A DNA stretch of 64,000 nt from Mycobacterium paragordonae (GTDB taxonomy: Bacteria; Actinomycetota; Actinomycetes; Mycobacteriales; Mycobacteriaceae). The stretch covers positions 1,240,001 to 1,304,000 of the forward strand of contig NZ_CP025546.1 in the NCBI RefSeq assembly GCF_003614435.1. Direction: 5' to 3'. The number at the start of each line of letters is the position of its first letter. Within the stretch, counting starts at the first letter, position 1. Shown piece by piece: positions 55,497-63,488 of this stretch. The notes beneath the pieces were generated by a model. That model was not told the origin of the DNA and ran no database searches. It worked only from the letters and a program-made list of their open reading frames with translations. A program made the position numbers and the translations under genes.

Positions 55497-56834
55497 GTGG
55501 TGGCGCGGTTGGATGTTGCGGGGCGCCTGGCTGAAGGCCTGCCCGCGGTTGAGCACACGCAGACCTATCTGCGAGCGTGCGAGCAGATCGGTTACCGGCA
55601 TCCGGACCTGACCGGCGATCCCGCGCAGATCCGTGACTGGTACGACAGCGAAGAAGGGCTCGACCTGCGTGCCCTCGACGCTGACTGTGCCGCGTTGCGC
55701 GCCGCGGGATCGGTGGTGACCGAAGCGCTGCGGTTGCAGCGCGACCAGCTCAACATGTTGGCGACGGTGTGGACGGGGCCGGGGTCCGACGCCGCGGTGG
55801 CGTTTCTGCGGCGCCACTGCGAGATCGCCGGCGCGGTGGTCGCCGAAGTTCGCGCGGCGGCCCAGCGTTGTGAGTCGCTGCGGGACAACTTGTGGCAGTT
55901 GGTCGACGCGAGGGTCGCGACCACCACCGCGATCGACGACCGCACCCTGGCGCAGCGGCCCGCATGGTTGGCCGCAGCTGCCGCGGTCACCACCGAGGCG
56001 TCCGCCCGCGAGGCGGTCGATCAACAGGTAAAACCATACGTAGACAACGACATTCGTCAAGACTGGCGCCCCGCGATGCTGTCCACCCGGGCGGCCGTGA
56101 CGGCCGCCTACGACATGGTCACCGACCGGTTCGCTGCCGCCTCTGGCGCCTACTTCGAAATTCCCGGCGACTTCGGTGCGTTGGGCCCGCCGCCGCGAGG
56201 GTTGGCCGCCGGGACGCTACCCGCGGCCGTTGCCACCCCACTGCCCAGTAGCGCACCCTCGCCGTTCGCGCCGACGCCCACCGCGCCGCAGCCGCCGATT
56301 GCGCAAATGCCGGCGCCGGAATCGATCGCCGGGTGGTCCGGCGATCCGGGCCTGCCGGGCGGCTCGGGAGCGCTGGGGAGTGGGGGTGGCCTGGGAGGCT
56401 CGGGAGGTTTCGACGGCGTCGACGGTCTCGGCGGCCTCGGAAATCTCGGTGGCCTCGCCAGCCGGATCGTCGCGAGTATGGGCGATCTGTTGGGATCGTC
56501 GACCGGCGAGCCGTTCGGCGACGACGACCCGCTCGGCGACGACGACCCGTTCGACGACGGCGAGGACACCCGGCACAAAACGGACCCACTGGAAGAACCG
56601 GTAGAGCCGAAATCCCAGACCGCACAACGGCCGCCGAACGCCGCCGTGCCGCCGGGAGACGGCGTCGTGCCGGCTTCGCAGCCGACCGGTGAGGCGCGGC
56701 CTGCGACCGCACTACCGGCCCCAGAGACGCCCCCCGCCCCACCGGCCGTCCCGGCGCCCCCTCCTGGACCGGTCCCGGTGGGATCGACGCCCTGCGAGAT
56801 CGCCGCGAACGAGCTGCCGCAGGCGGGACAGTGA
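55497..56834 (+). CDS. Ala/Pro/Gly-rich protein with WXG100-like N-terminal region (Rv3439c-like)
   Basis: A 445-residue protein. Residues 1-215 are helical and include a W-x-G turn (LATVWTGPGSDAAVAFL) like a WXG100 unit. The rest is low-complexity: Pro/Ala segment, a Gly-rich stretch (GSGALGSGGGLGGSGGF), an acidic repeat (GDDDPLGDDDPFDDGED) and a Pro-rich tail ending CEIAANELPQAGQ. The architecture suggests a large ESX-4 substrate or surface protein (inference). Only this and the gene before it follow the SigM-type promoter. The start is GTG, with a second GTG directly after. Confidence 0.75.
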   Translation: MVARLDVAGRLAEGLPAVEHTQTYLRACEQIGYRHPDLTGDPAQIRDWYDSEEGLDLRALDADCAALRAAGSVVTEALRLQRDQLNMLATVWTGPGSDAAVAFLRRHCEIAGAVVAEVRAAAQRCESLRDNLWQLVDARVATTTAIDDRTLAQRPAWLAAAAAVTTEASAREAVDQQVKPYVDNDIRQDWRPAMLSTRAAVTAAYDMVTDRFAAASGAYFEIPGDFGALGPPPRGLAAGTLPAAVATPLPSSAPSPFAPTPTAPQPPIAQMPAPESIAGWSGDPGLPGGSGALGSGGGLGGSGGFDGVDGLGGLGNLGGLASRIVASMGDLLGSSTGEPFGDDDPLGDDDPFDDGEDTRHKTDPLEEPVEPKSQTAQRPPNAAVPPGDGVVPASQPTGEARPATALPAPETPPAPPAVPAPPPGPVPVGSTPCEIAANELPQAGQ

Positions 56835-56836
56835 CG

Positions 56837-57880
56837 TCACGGAAGCAGTTGCAGCAGTTCCTCGACGTAGCGAACTGCTTCACCGGCCTCCGCCGTCGCC
56901 GGCCGCACCAGCAACGTGGTCACCCCCGACTCGGCGAAGACGGCCAACCGTTCGGCGATGAAGCCGCGCGGGCCGATCAGGGAGACCCCGCGCACCAGTT
57001 CGTCGGGCAACGCGTCGATGGCCTCACGTTTGCGGCCGGCCAGATAGAGCTCCTGGATTCGGTCGGCGGCGTCGCCGAACCCGTACCGGGTGGCCAGGTC
57101 GTGGTAGAAGTTGCGGCCCCGGGCGCCCATGCCGCCGATGTAGAGCGCCAATTGCGGCTTGATCCAGGCGAATCGGTCCTCGACGTCGTCGCCGATCGCC
57201 AGCGCCGTACCCACCATGACATCCAGGGGACCAAGCCCGGGATCGCGCTTGGCGGTGCCGGCCGCCAGGGCCTCACCCCACACCAAATGCGCCTTGTCCG
57301 GATAGTAGAACGCCGGCTGCCAACCCTCGGCGATCTCCGCGGTAAGCTCCACGTTCTTCGGGCCCAGTGCCGCGATCGATATCGGAATACGTTCGCGCAC
57401 AGGGTGATTGATAAGCTTCAGGGCCTTGCCCAAACCAGTCCCGCGATCGGCGGGCAGCGGGATCTGATAGTGCCTGCCGGCGTACTGCAGCGGTTCTTCC
57501 CGGCGCCAGATCTGCCGGCAGATCTCAACGGCTTCGCGGGTGCGGCCCAGCGGGGCGTCGAACTCGAGGCCGTGAAACCCCTCGATCACCTGCGGGCCGG
57601 AGGTGCCGATCCCGAGGTTGAAGCGGCCACCGGACACGTAGTCCAGGCCGGCGGCCGTCATGGCGAGCAACGAGGGCGTGCGGATGTAGAGCGGCAGCAC
57701 ACCCGAGGCCAGTTCGACGGTGCTCGTCCTGGCCGCCAGAAACCCGAGTTGGCTGATGGCGTCGAAGGCGTAGGCCTCGGCGACCACCGCCACGTCGATC
57801 CCGACCTTCTCCAACTCGACGACGCGGTCAACCGCGTCGTGAAAGCCGCCCGAGTAGTCCAGCGCGATCCCGATTCGCAT
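56837..57880 (-). CDS. LLM-class F420-dependent oxidoreductase
   Basis: A 347-residue luciferase-like TIM-barrel enzyme: MRIGIALDYSGGFHDAVDRV, then GGRFNLGIGTSGPQVIEGFH, the F420-enzyme pattern of mycobacteria. The ATG at 57880 is preferred to the GTG at 57889 because the first strand begins there. It is not closely similar to the tandem LLM pair at 34.8-36.6 kb. Convergent with the preceding gene, 2 bp apart. Substrate unknown. Confidence 0.88.
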   Translation of the reverse strand: MRIGIALDYSGGFHDAVDRVVELEKVGIDVAVVAEAYAFDAISQLGFLAARTSTVELASGVLPLYIRTPSLLAMTAAGLDYVSGGRFNLGIGTSGPQVIEGFHGLEFDAPLGRTREAVEICRQIWRREEPLQYAGRHYQIPLPADRGTGLGKALKLINHPVRERIPISIAALGPKNVELTAEIAEGWQPAFYYPDKAHLVWGEALAAGTAKRDPGLGPLDVMVGTALAIGDDVEDRFAWIKPQLALYIGGMGARGRNFYHDLATRYGFGDAADRIQELYLAGRKREAIDALPDELVRGVSLIGPRGFIAERLAVFAESGVTTLLVRPATAEAGEAVRYVEELLQLLP

Positions 57881-57916
57881 CAACGACACTTACCACGGCT
57901 CGCTCCGGGACTCGCG

Positions 57917-58267
57917 TCAGCCTGTCGCCGTGCCCGTCCAATATTCGGCGAACCGTTGCCCGTCGTCGGCGAGTCGCAGAATGTCGTTGCCGGTGAACCG
58001 GACCGGACCATCCGGGCCGTCGCCGGCGCCGACCCAGCGGCCGGCGACCAGGTCGCCGTCGCGCAGCGGGCCGAGTTCGATACTAAAACTCAGATCCTGC
58101 AACATGTTTCGCGTCTGCTCGATGATCTGCGTCAGTTCGTCCGGGCCGTGCACTTCACGATCGGGCCAGTGCCCCACGAAGTCATCAGTGACGATCTCCG
58201 CCGCGACCGGCCGCCCGGCCCACAGTTCGCTGATCCAACGCCGGTACAGAGTCTGCACGTCTGCCAT
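57917..58267 (-). CDS. SnoaL-like/NTF2-fold protein
   Basis: A 116-residue protein (MADVQTLYRRWISELWAG, then DDFVGHWPDREVHGPDEL), the usual opening of SnoaL-type cone-shaped alpha+beta barrels. Such proteins are cyclases, hydrolases or binding proteins. It precedes the LLM oxidoreductase by 37 bp in the same direction, so it may serve the same pathway. Confidence 0.75.
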   Translation of the reverse strand: MADVQTLYRRWISELWAGRPVAAEIVTDDFVGHWPDREVHGPDELTQIIEQTRNMLQDLSFSIELGPLRDGDLVAGRWVGAGDGPDGPVRFTGNDILRLADDGQRFAEYWTGTATG

Positions 58268-58313
58268 AAGTGGCTACTACCCGCTCGCGCGCGGCGGGAC
58301 ACACGCGTGCCGA

Positions 58314-59165
58314 TTACTTCAGCAGCGCGACGATCTTCTCTTCGGGAGTCACCAGCGGTGCTTCAGGATCCACCGGGTCGGTTCGGGGCAGCGCCACGTC
58401 CGGATCGGCGAAGTCGCGGTAGGTCTTGTCGCCGGCCAGGGTGTAGAGCAGATAGCCGGTCAACAGCGCGCGGACCGCCCGTTGGGTCTTGCGGTCGGAA
58501 CCGCCCAGCCCCACGGCTTTCGGCAACCGCCGGCCCTCGACCAGGCCGCCCGCTTCCGCCTTGCTGACGATGCGCAGCGTGGCCTTGTCCCACGCGCGGT
58601 CCAACGCCAGGGCGTTGGAGTTCAGCGTCTTGGGATCATCCGGCGCGGTCAGAATGAGGCCTGGCACGTCCAGGTCCGCGGCCGGCAGTTCGGCCGGGGG
58701 AGCGGTCACCGTCGGGAACAGCGCCGCCACCGCGGCCAGCGGCCTGCCGGACGGCCCGGACATGCCGGCGGCGGCGAACACCGCGGCCGAAGCGCCGAAC
58801 CCGTGGCCGGCCAGGCCGAGTTTGGCGGGGTGCACGCTGATCTCGCCGGGGCCCAGCCGCACCCCCGAGACGATGTCCAGGGCCACACCGAGGTCGAAGG
58901 CCAGATTCATCACCGACGGGACCAGGCCCCGCTGGGTGTCCGGCGCCCCGGCCACGATGCCCCAGGACGCCAGATGCTCCAGCAGGCCGGCGTATTGGGC
59001 GGAGCCGGTCAGCCAGTCGTGCCCGAACGCGATGCCGGGCAGGTTGAAGCCGGATTCCGGGGTGTACACCACGCCGGGCAGGCCGGCAAAGGCCAGGTCA
59101 CCGCGTAGAACGCGATGTGGACCACGCCGGTTGAGGGCGGCGACGAGCTTGCGGATGCGGGCCAC
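58314..59165 (-). CDS. Alpha/beta-hydrolase-fold protein lacking the nucleophile (Rv3438-like)
   Basis: A 283-residue protein resembling dienelactone hydrolase/chlorophyllase-type alpha/beta hydrolases (GVVYTPESGFNLPGIAFGHDW). The nucleophile elbow reads LAGHGFGAS: Gly122 stands where Ser or Cys is expected, so classical hydrolysis is unlikely and the protein may be a pseudo-enzyme or binding protein. GTG start. It is followed by NTF2-like and LLM genes in the same direction. Confidence 0.78.
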   Translation of the reverse strand: MARIRKLVAALNRRGPHRVLRGDLAFAGLPGVVYTPESGFNLPGIAFGHDWLTGSAQYAGLLEHLASWGIVAGAPDTQRGLVPSVMNLAFDLGVALDIVSGVRLGPGEISVHPAKLGLAGHGFGASAAVFAAAGMSGPSGRPLAAVAALFPTVTAPPAELPAADLDVPGLILTAPDDPKTLNSNALALDRAWDKATLRIVSKAEAGGLVEGRRLPKAVGLGGSDRKTQRAVRALLTGYLLYTLAGDKTYRDFADPDVALPRTDPVDPEAPLVTPEEKIVALLK

Positions 59166-59174
59166 CCGTCGACG

Positions 59175-59732
59175 TTAGCGGTGTGTCGGTGGATGGGTAA
59201 AGGCGGTCCACGTCGCACCGTCCCAGTAGCGCTGCCCGGATTGGCCGGACGGGTCGGGATACCAGCCGGGCGGAATGGCGCCGGGTGCTTGTTGCGGCCA
59301 CGCTTGCGGTTGTTGAGCGAACGGCGGTTGTTGAGCGAACGGCGGTTGTTGAGCGAACGGCTGTTGTTGAGCCAACGGCTGCTGTTGAGCGAACGGCTGC
59401 TGTTGGGCGAACGGCTGCTGGCTGGCCATGGCGTGTGGGTTCTGGGCCAGGGTCCGCACTTGACGGATGGCACGCATGTTGGAGAACAACGCGATCCAGT
59501 TGAGCACCACCAGTGACCCCAGGCTCCACCAGCCGGCCAGCAGGCAGTGGGTCTGGGCATCCTTATAGGCCTGCTCACACTGCTGCAACGTGCCGGTGTA
59601 CCGCGAACTCTGCTGGTGCCAGAAGATCACCGCACCGGTGTGCTTGAGCAAGCCGATCTGAAACAGCGGCCCCGAATAGCCGGCCGCGACGGGCTGCGGA
59701 TACGGCGCGGGCGGGTGGTACGGCTGTGACAC
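59175..59732 (-). CDS. DUF2510 membrane protein with QQPFAQ repeats
   Basis: A 185-residue protein starting MSQPYHPPAPYPQPVAAGY (GTG at 59732). One clear membrane segment (LAGWWSLGSLVVLNWIALF) follows a soluble part with two cysteines. Then come six tandem copies of a Gln/Pro/Phe-rich hexapeptide (QQPFAQ and variants QQPLAQ, QPPFAQ), and a C-terminal DUF2510 motif (PPGWYPDPSG ... RYWDGATWT). The role is unknown; DUF2510 proteins are common actinobacterial membrane proteins. It is divergent from glmS. Confidence 0.75.
   Translation of the reverse strand: MSQPYHPPAPYPQPVAAGYSGPLFQIGLLKHTGAVIFWHQQSSRYTGTLQQCEQAYKDAQTHCLLAGWWSLGSLVVLNWIALFSNMRAIRQVRTLAQNPHAMASQQPFAQQQPFAQQQPLAQQQPFAQQPPFAQQPPFAQQPQAWPQQAPGAIPPGWYPDPSGQSGQRYWDGATWTAFTHPPTHR
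59309..59418. repeat. 18-bp tandem repeat (about six units) coding for QQPFAQ
   Basis: Units of the type GTTGTTGAGCGAACGGCG on the plus strand repeat about six times with one or two substitutions each, all in frame with the DUF2510 gene on the minus strand. The 18-bp period adds exactly six residues per unit, so copy number can vary without a frameshift. Confidence 0.75.
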
Positions 59733-59814
59733 AGCAGACCTTTCATGCAGGTAGAGAGATAAACGATATCGCCGGTCCCGGTGATAATTCAGCACCTGCA
59801 CTACCCTGGTCAGA

Positions 59815-61692
59815 ATGTGCGGAATCGTCGGCTACGTCGGGCAGCGTCCTGCCTGCGATGTCGTGATGAACGCCCTGCGCCGGATGGAGTACCGCGGCTA
59901 CGACTCCTCGGGCATCGCGCTGGCCGACGGCAAGGGCAATCTCACGGTGCGCCGCCGCGCCGGCCAGCTGGGCAATCTGGAGGCGGCGCTCGCCAAGATG
60001 GCTCCGGCCGAACTGTCCGGCACCACCGGCCTGGGCCACACCCGCTGGGCCACCCACGGCCGCCCCACCGACCGCAACGCGCACCCGCACCGCGACGCGG
60101 CCGGCAAGATCGCCGTCGTCCACAACGGCATCATCGAGAACTTCGCCGCGCTCCGTCAGGAGCTGGAGGCCGTAGGCGTGGAGTTTGCCAGCGACACCGA
60201 CACCGAGGTCGCGGTGCACCTGGTCGCCCGGGCCTATCACCACGGCGAGACGGCCGGTGACTTCACCGCATCGGTGCTGTCGGTCCTGCCCCGGCTGGAG
60301 GGCCACTTCACCCTGGTCTTCGCCAACGCAGACGAACCCGGCACCATCGTCGCCGCCCGCCGCTCGACTCCGCTGGTCATCGGCATCGGGGAGGGGGAGA
60401 TGTTCGTCGGCTCCGACGTCGCCGCATTCATCGAGCACACCCGCCAGGCGGTCGAACTCGGCCAGGACCAGGCAGTGGTGATCACCGCCGACGGCTACCG
60501 GATCACCGACTTCCACGGCAACGATGACTTGCAGGCCGGGCGCGAGTACCGGGAATTTCATATCGACTGGGACCTGGCCGCCGCCGAGAAGGGCGGCTAC
60601 GAGTACTTCATGCTCAAAGAGATCGCCGAGCAACCAACAGCGGTCGCCGAGACGCTGCTCGGCCATTTCGTGGACAACCGCATCGTGCTCGACGAGCAGC
60701 GGCTGTCCGACCAGGAACTGCGCGAAGTCGACAAGGTGTTCGTCGTCGCCTGCGGCACGGCCTACCACTCAGGTCTGCTGGCTAAGTACGCGATCGAGCA
60801 CTGGACGAGACTGCCGGTGGAAGTGGAACTGGCCAGCGAGTTCCGGTACCGGGACCCCGTGCTCGACCGCAGCACGCTGGTCGTCGCCATCTCCCAGTCC
60901 GGCGAGACGGCCGACACCCTGGAAGCGGTCCGGCATGCCAAGGAGCAGAAGGCCAAGGTGCTGGCGATCTGCAACACCAACGGCTCGCAGATCCCTCGTG
61001 AGTGCGACGCGGTGCTCTACACCCGAGCCGGGCCGGAGATCGGGGTGGCCTCCACCAAGACGTTCCTGGCGCAGATCACCGCCAACTACCTGGTGGGTCT
61101 GGCGTTGGCACAGGCCCGCGGCACCAAGTACCCCGACGAGGTCGAACGCGAATACCGCGAACTTGAAGCGATGCCGGACCTGGTCGCCCGGGTGATCGCG
61201 GCGACCGATCCGGTGGCCGAGCTGGCGTACCGGTTCGCGCAGTCGTCGACGGTGCTGTTCCTGGGCCGCCACGTCGGTTACCCCGTGGCCCTGGAAGGCG
61301 CGCTCAAGCTCAAGGAACTGGCATACATGCACGCCGAGGGGTTCGCGGCCGGAGAACTCAAGCACGGACCGATCGCGCTGATCGAGGACGACCTGCCGGT
61401 CATCGTCGTCATGCCGTCCCCGAAAGGGTCGGCGACACTGCACGCGAAGCTGCTGTCCAATATCCGCGAAATCCAGACCCGGGGCGCGGTGACCATCGTG
61501 ATCGCCGAAGAGGGAGACGAGACAGTTCGTCCCTACGCCGACCACCTGATCGAAATACCCTCGGTGTCAACACTTTTGCAGCCGCTGTTGTCGACCATCC
61601 CGCTGCAGGTGTTCGCCGCGTCGGTGGCCCAGGCCCGTGGCTATGACGTGGACAAGCCGCGTAATCTGGCGAAGTCGGTGACAGTCGAATAG
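59815..61692 (+). CDS. glmS: Glutamine-fructose-6-phosphate aminotransferase
   Basis: A 625-residue GlmS. The N-terminal nucleophile Cys2 (MCGIVGYVGQRPA) belongs to the glutaminase domain (about 1-240). Two SIS domains follow, with AISQSGETADTL and the C-terminal end DKPRNLAKSVTVE. It makes glucosamine-6-phosphate, the first committed step to UDP-GlcNAc. The 82-bp upstream region is too short for a glmS ribozyme. Confidence 0.97.
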   Translation: MCGIVGYVGQRPACDVVMNALRRMEYRGYDSSGIALADGKGNLTVRRRAGQLGNLEAALAKMAPAELSGTTGLGHTRWATHGRPTDRNAHPHRDAAGKIAVVHNGIIENFAALRQELEAVGVEFASDTDTEVAVHLVARAYHHGETAGDFTASVLSVLPRLEGHFTLVFANADEPGTIVAARRSTPLVIGIGEGEMFVGSDVAAFIEHTRQAVELGQDQAVVITADGYRITDFHGNDDLQAGREYREFHIDWDLAAAEKGGYEYFMLKEIAEQPTAVAETLLGHFVDNRIVLDEQRLSDQELREVDKVFVVACGTAYHSGLLAKYAIEHWTRLPVEVELASEFRYRDPVLDRSTLVVAISQSGETADTLEAVRHAKEQKAKVLAICNTNGSQIPRECDAVLYTRAGPEIGVASTKTFLAQITANYLVGLALAQARGTKYPDEVEREYRELEAMPDLVARVIAATDPVAELAYRFAQSSTVLFLGRHVGYPVALEGALKLKELAYMHAEGFAAGELKHGPIALIEDDLPVIVVMPSPKGSATLHAKLLSNIREIQTRGAVTIVIAEEGDETVRPYADHLIEIPSVSTLLQPLLSTIPLQVFAASVAQARGYDVDKPRNLAKSVTVE

Positions 61693-61703
61693 ACGGAGAC
61701 GCC

Positions 61704-62609
61704 ATGCGGTGGGGGCTCGTCAGTTTTGCGGTTTTCGTCGTGGCGTATGTCAGCCTGGTCGCGCTGTACGCGCTCGCCGGCATGGGTCCGGCCCATCCCC
61801 TGACCGAAGGCCAGCCGTCGGCCGACGGGACCACCGTGACCCTGGACATCACGGGAATTCAGCCCTACCGCAACGCGCTGGTCGGCGACCTCACCGTCAC
61901 GCCCGGGCCCGCGCTGCTGGATCCGCTGACCGGCAACCTCAAGGAAGACCTCACCGTCGCCGCCACCTCCGCGACCGCGCCGACCAGCCGGACCTGGCCG
62001 AAGGGTACGCAACCCGGCGTCGTCCCGGTTTCGCTCAACATCAACGGCGACGTGTCCGATTGGCCGTTCGACAGCTACGTCTCCAAACCGGTGTCGATCA
62101 ACCTCTTCCGCGGCGCCCCGCAGACACCGGAATGGGCATCGGTGACATTCGTCGATCGCCTTCCCGGCTGGAAGGTCGAGGTGCAGGGCGGCGCCACCGG
62201 CGATGCCAAGACCCCCTACCGCGCACAGGTGCAGCGCTCGCCGAGCACCGTGGCGCTTGCCATGGCGCTCCTCGCGGTGCTCGTCGCCATTGCCGGCTTC
62301 GGGCTCTTCGTCGCCGTCCAGACGATTCGCGACCGGCGCAAGTTCCAGCCCCCGATGACGACGTGGTTCGCCGCCATGCTCTTCGCGGTGATCCCGCTGC
62401 GCAACGCGCTTCCCGATGCGCCGCCGTTCGGGGCGTGGGTGGACGTCACGGTGGTGCTGTGGGTGATCGTCGCCCTGGTCGTCTCGATGGGGATCTACGT
62501 GTCGTGCTGGTGGCGGCATCTGGCGCCGGAGAAACCCGCCGAACCCGAGAAACCGGCCGAACCCGAGAAACCCGCCCAATCTGACCAGTCCGCGGTGACC
62601 GGCCCGTGA
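61704..62609 (+). CDS. DUF4436 membrane protein, tandem copy 1
   Basis: A 301-residue protein: an N-terminal membrane helix (LVSFAVFVVAYVSLVALYAL), an external beta-rich domain (about 40-180, with INGDVSDWPFDSYVSKPVSI) and two or three C-terminal helices (ALAMALLAVLVAIAGFGLFV; VTVVLWVIVALVVSMGIYV). The cytoplasmic tail has a Pro/Glu repeat (EPEKPAEPEKPA). DUF4436 has no known function. It follows glmS by 11 bp and overlaps copy 2 by 4 bp (GTGA). Confidence 0.85.
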   Translation: MRWGLVSFAVFVVAYVSLVALYALAGMGPAHPLTEGQPSADGTTVTLDITGIQPYRNALVGDLTVTPGPALLDPLTGNLKEDLTVAATSATAPTSRTWPKGTQPGVVPVSLNINGDVSDWPFDSYVSKPVSINLFRGAPQTPEWASVTFVDRLPGWKVEVQGGATGDAKTPYRAQVQRSPSTVALAMALLAVLVAIAGFGLFVAVQTIRDRRKFQPPMTTWFAAMLFAVIPLRNALPDAPPFGAWVDVTVVLWVIVALVVSMGIYVSCWWRHLAPEKPAEPEKPAEPEKPAQSDQSAVTGP

Positions 62610-63439
62610 AGCTCGCGGTCGCGAGTGTGCTTCTTTTCGTCGCGGCCTATGTCGGATCCATCGTGCTGTACGTCGACAGCGGTATGGGCCATCCACGTCG
62701 AATCGCCGACGGTCCCGCCCCTGCCGACGGCACCAAGGTGACGTTCGACATCGAGGACATCCAGTCCGACAACAGTGTGCTGCGGGCCAATATCACCGTT
62801 CTGCCCGGACCGGCCCTGCTTGACCCGGATACGCACACCCTCAAAGAAGACCTCAGCGTGGTGGCCACCTCGGTGGTGTCGACCAGCAAGCGGACCTGGC
62901 CGAGCGGCACACTGCCGGACATCCTGCCGGTGTCGGTCACCCTCACCGGCGACGTCGCCGACTGGCCGTTCGACAGCTACGAATCCGGGCCGCTGGCCAT
63001 GCAACTCTTCTCCGGTCCCGCACAGACGCCGGTACCCGCCAAGTCCACATTGGTCGATCGGCTGCTCGGCTGGAAGGTCGAGGTCAATCGTCTCGGCGCG
63101 GGCAACGAACGCGCGCCGTACCGACTCGATCTCTACCGGTCACCCAGCACCGCTGCCTTCGCCGTCGTGATCCTCGGAGTCCTGGTCGCGCTCGCCGTTC
63201 TGGCGCTGTTCGTCGCGGTGCAGACGTTTCGCGACCGAAGAAAGTTTCAGCCGCCCATGACCACCTGGTATGCGGCGATGCTCTTCGCGGTCATGCCGCT
63301 ACGGGGCGCGCTCCCTGACCCGCCGCCGGTCGGCGCGTGGATCGACGTCACGGTGGTGCTGTGGGTCATCGTGGTGTTGGTGATTTCGCTGACGCTGTAC
63401 GTCGCCTGCTGGTGGCGGCATCTGAAACCCGAGGGATGA
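62606..63439 (+). CDS. DUF4436 membrane protein, tandem copy 2
   Basis: A 277-residue paralogue of the preceding gene with the same layout: N-terminal helix, external domain containing GDVADWPFDSYESGPLAM, and C-terminal helices after FRDRRKFQPPMTTWYAAMLF. It lacks the Pro/Glu tail. The GTG start lies in the stop of copy 1, so the genes are co-translated. Confidence 0.85.
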   Translation: MKLAVASVLLFVAAYVGSIVLYVDSGMGHPRRIADGPAPADGTKVTFDIEDIQSDNSVLRANITVLPGPALLDPDTHTLKEDLSVVATSVVSTSKRTWPSGTLPDILPVSVTLTGDVADWPFDSYESGPLAMQLFSGPAQTPVPAKSTLVDRLLGWKVEVNRLGAGNERAPYRLDLYRSPSTAAFAVVILGVLVALAVLALFVAVQTFRDRRKFQPPMTTWYAAMLFAVMPLRGALPDPPPVGAWIDVTVVLWVIVVLVISLTLYVACWWRHLKPEG

Positions 63440-63488
63440 ATTCGTTTGTTGCCTTGCGGCTTTTCGGCTGCGGTTATAGGGAATAGAC

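Noticed and set aside
59309..59418. CRISPR-like array
   Set aside because: The repeats are contiguous without spacers and are in frame within a protein-coding gene.
59733..59814. glmS ribozyme
   Set aside because: The intergenic space is only 82 bp and no ribozyme-like fold is apparent; mycobacteria are not known to carry it.
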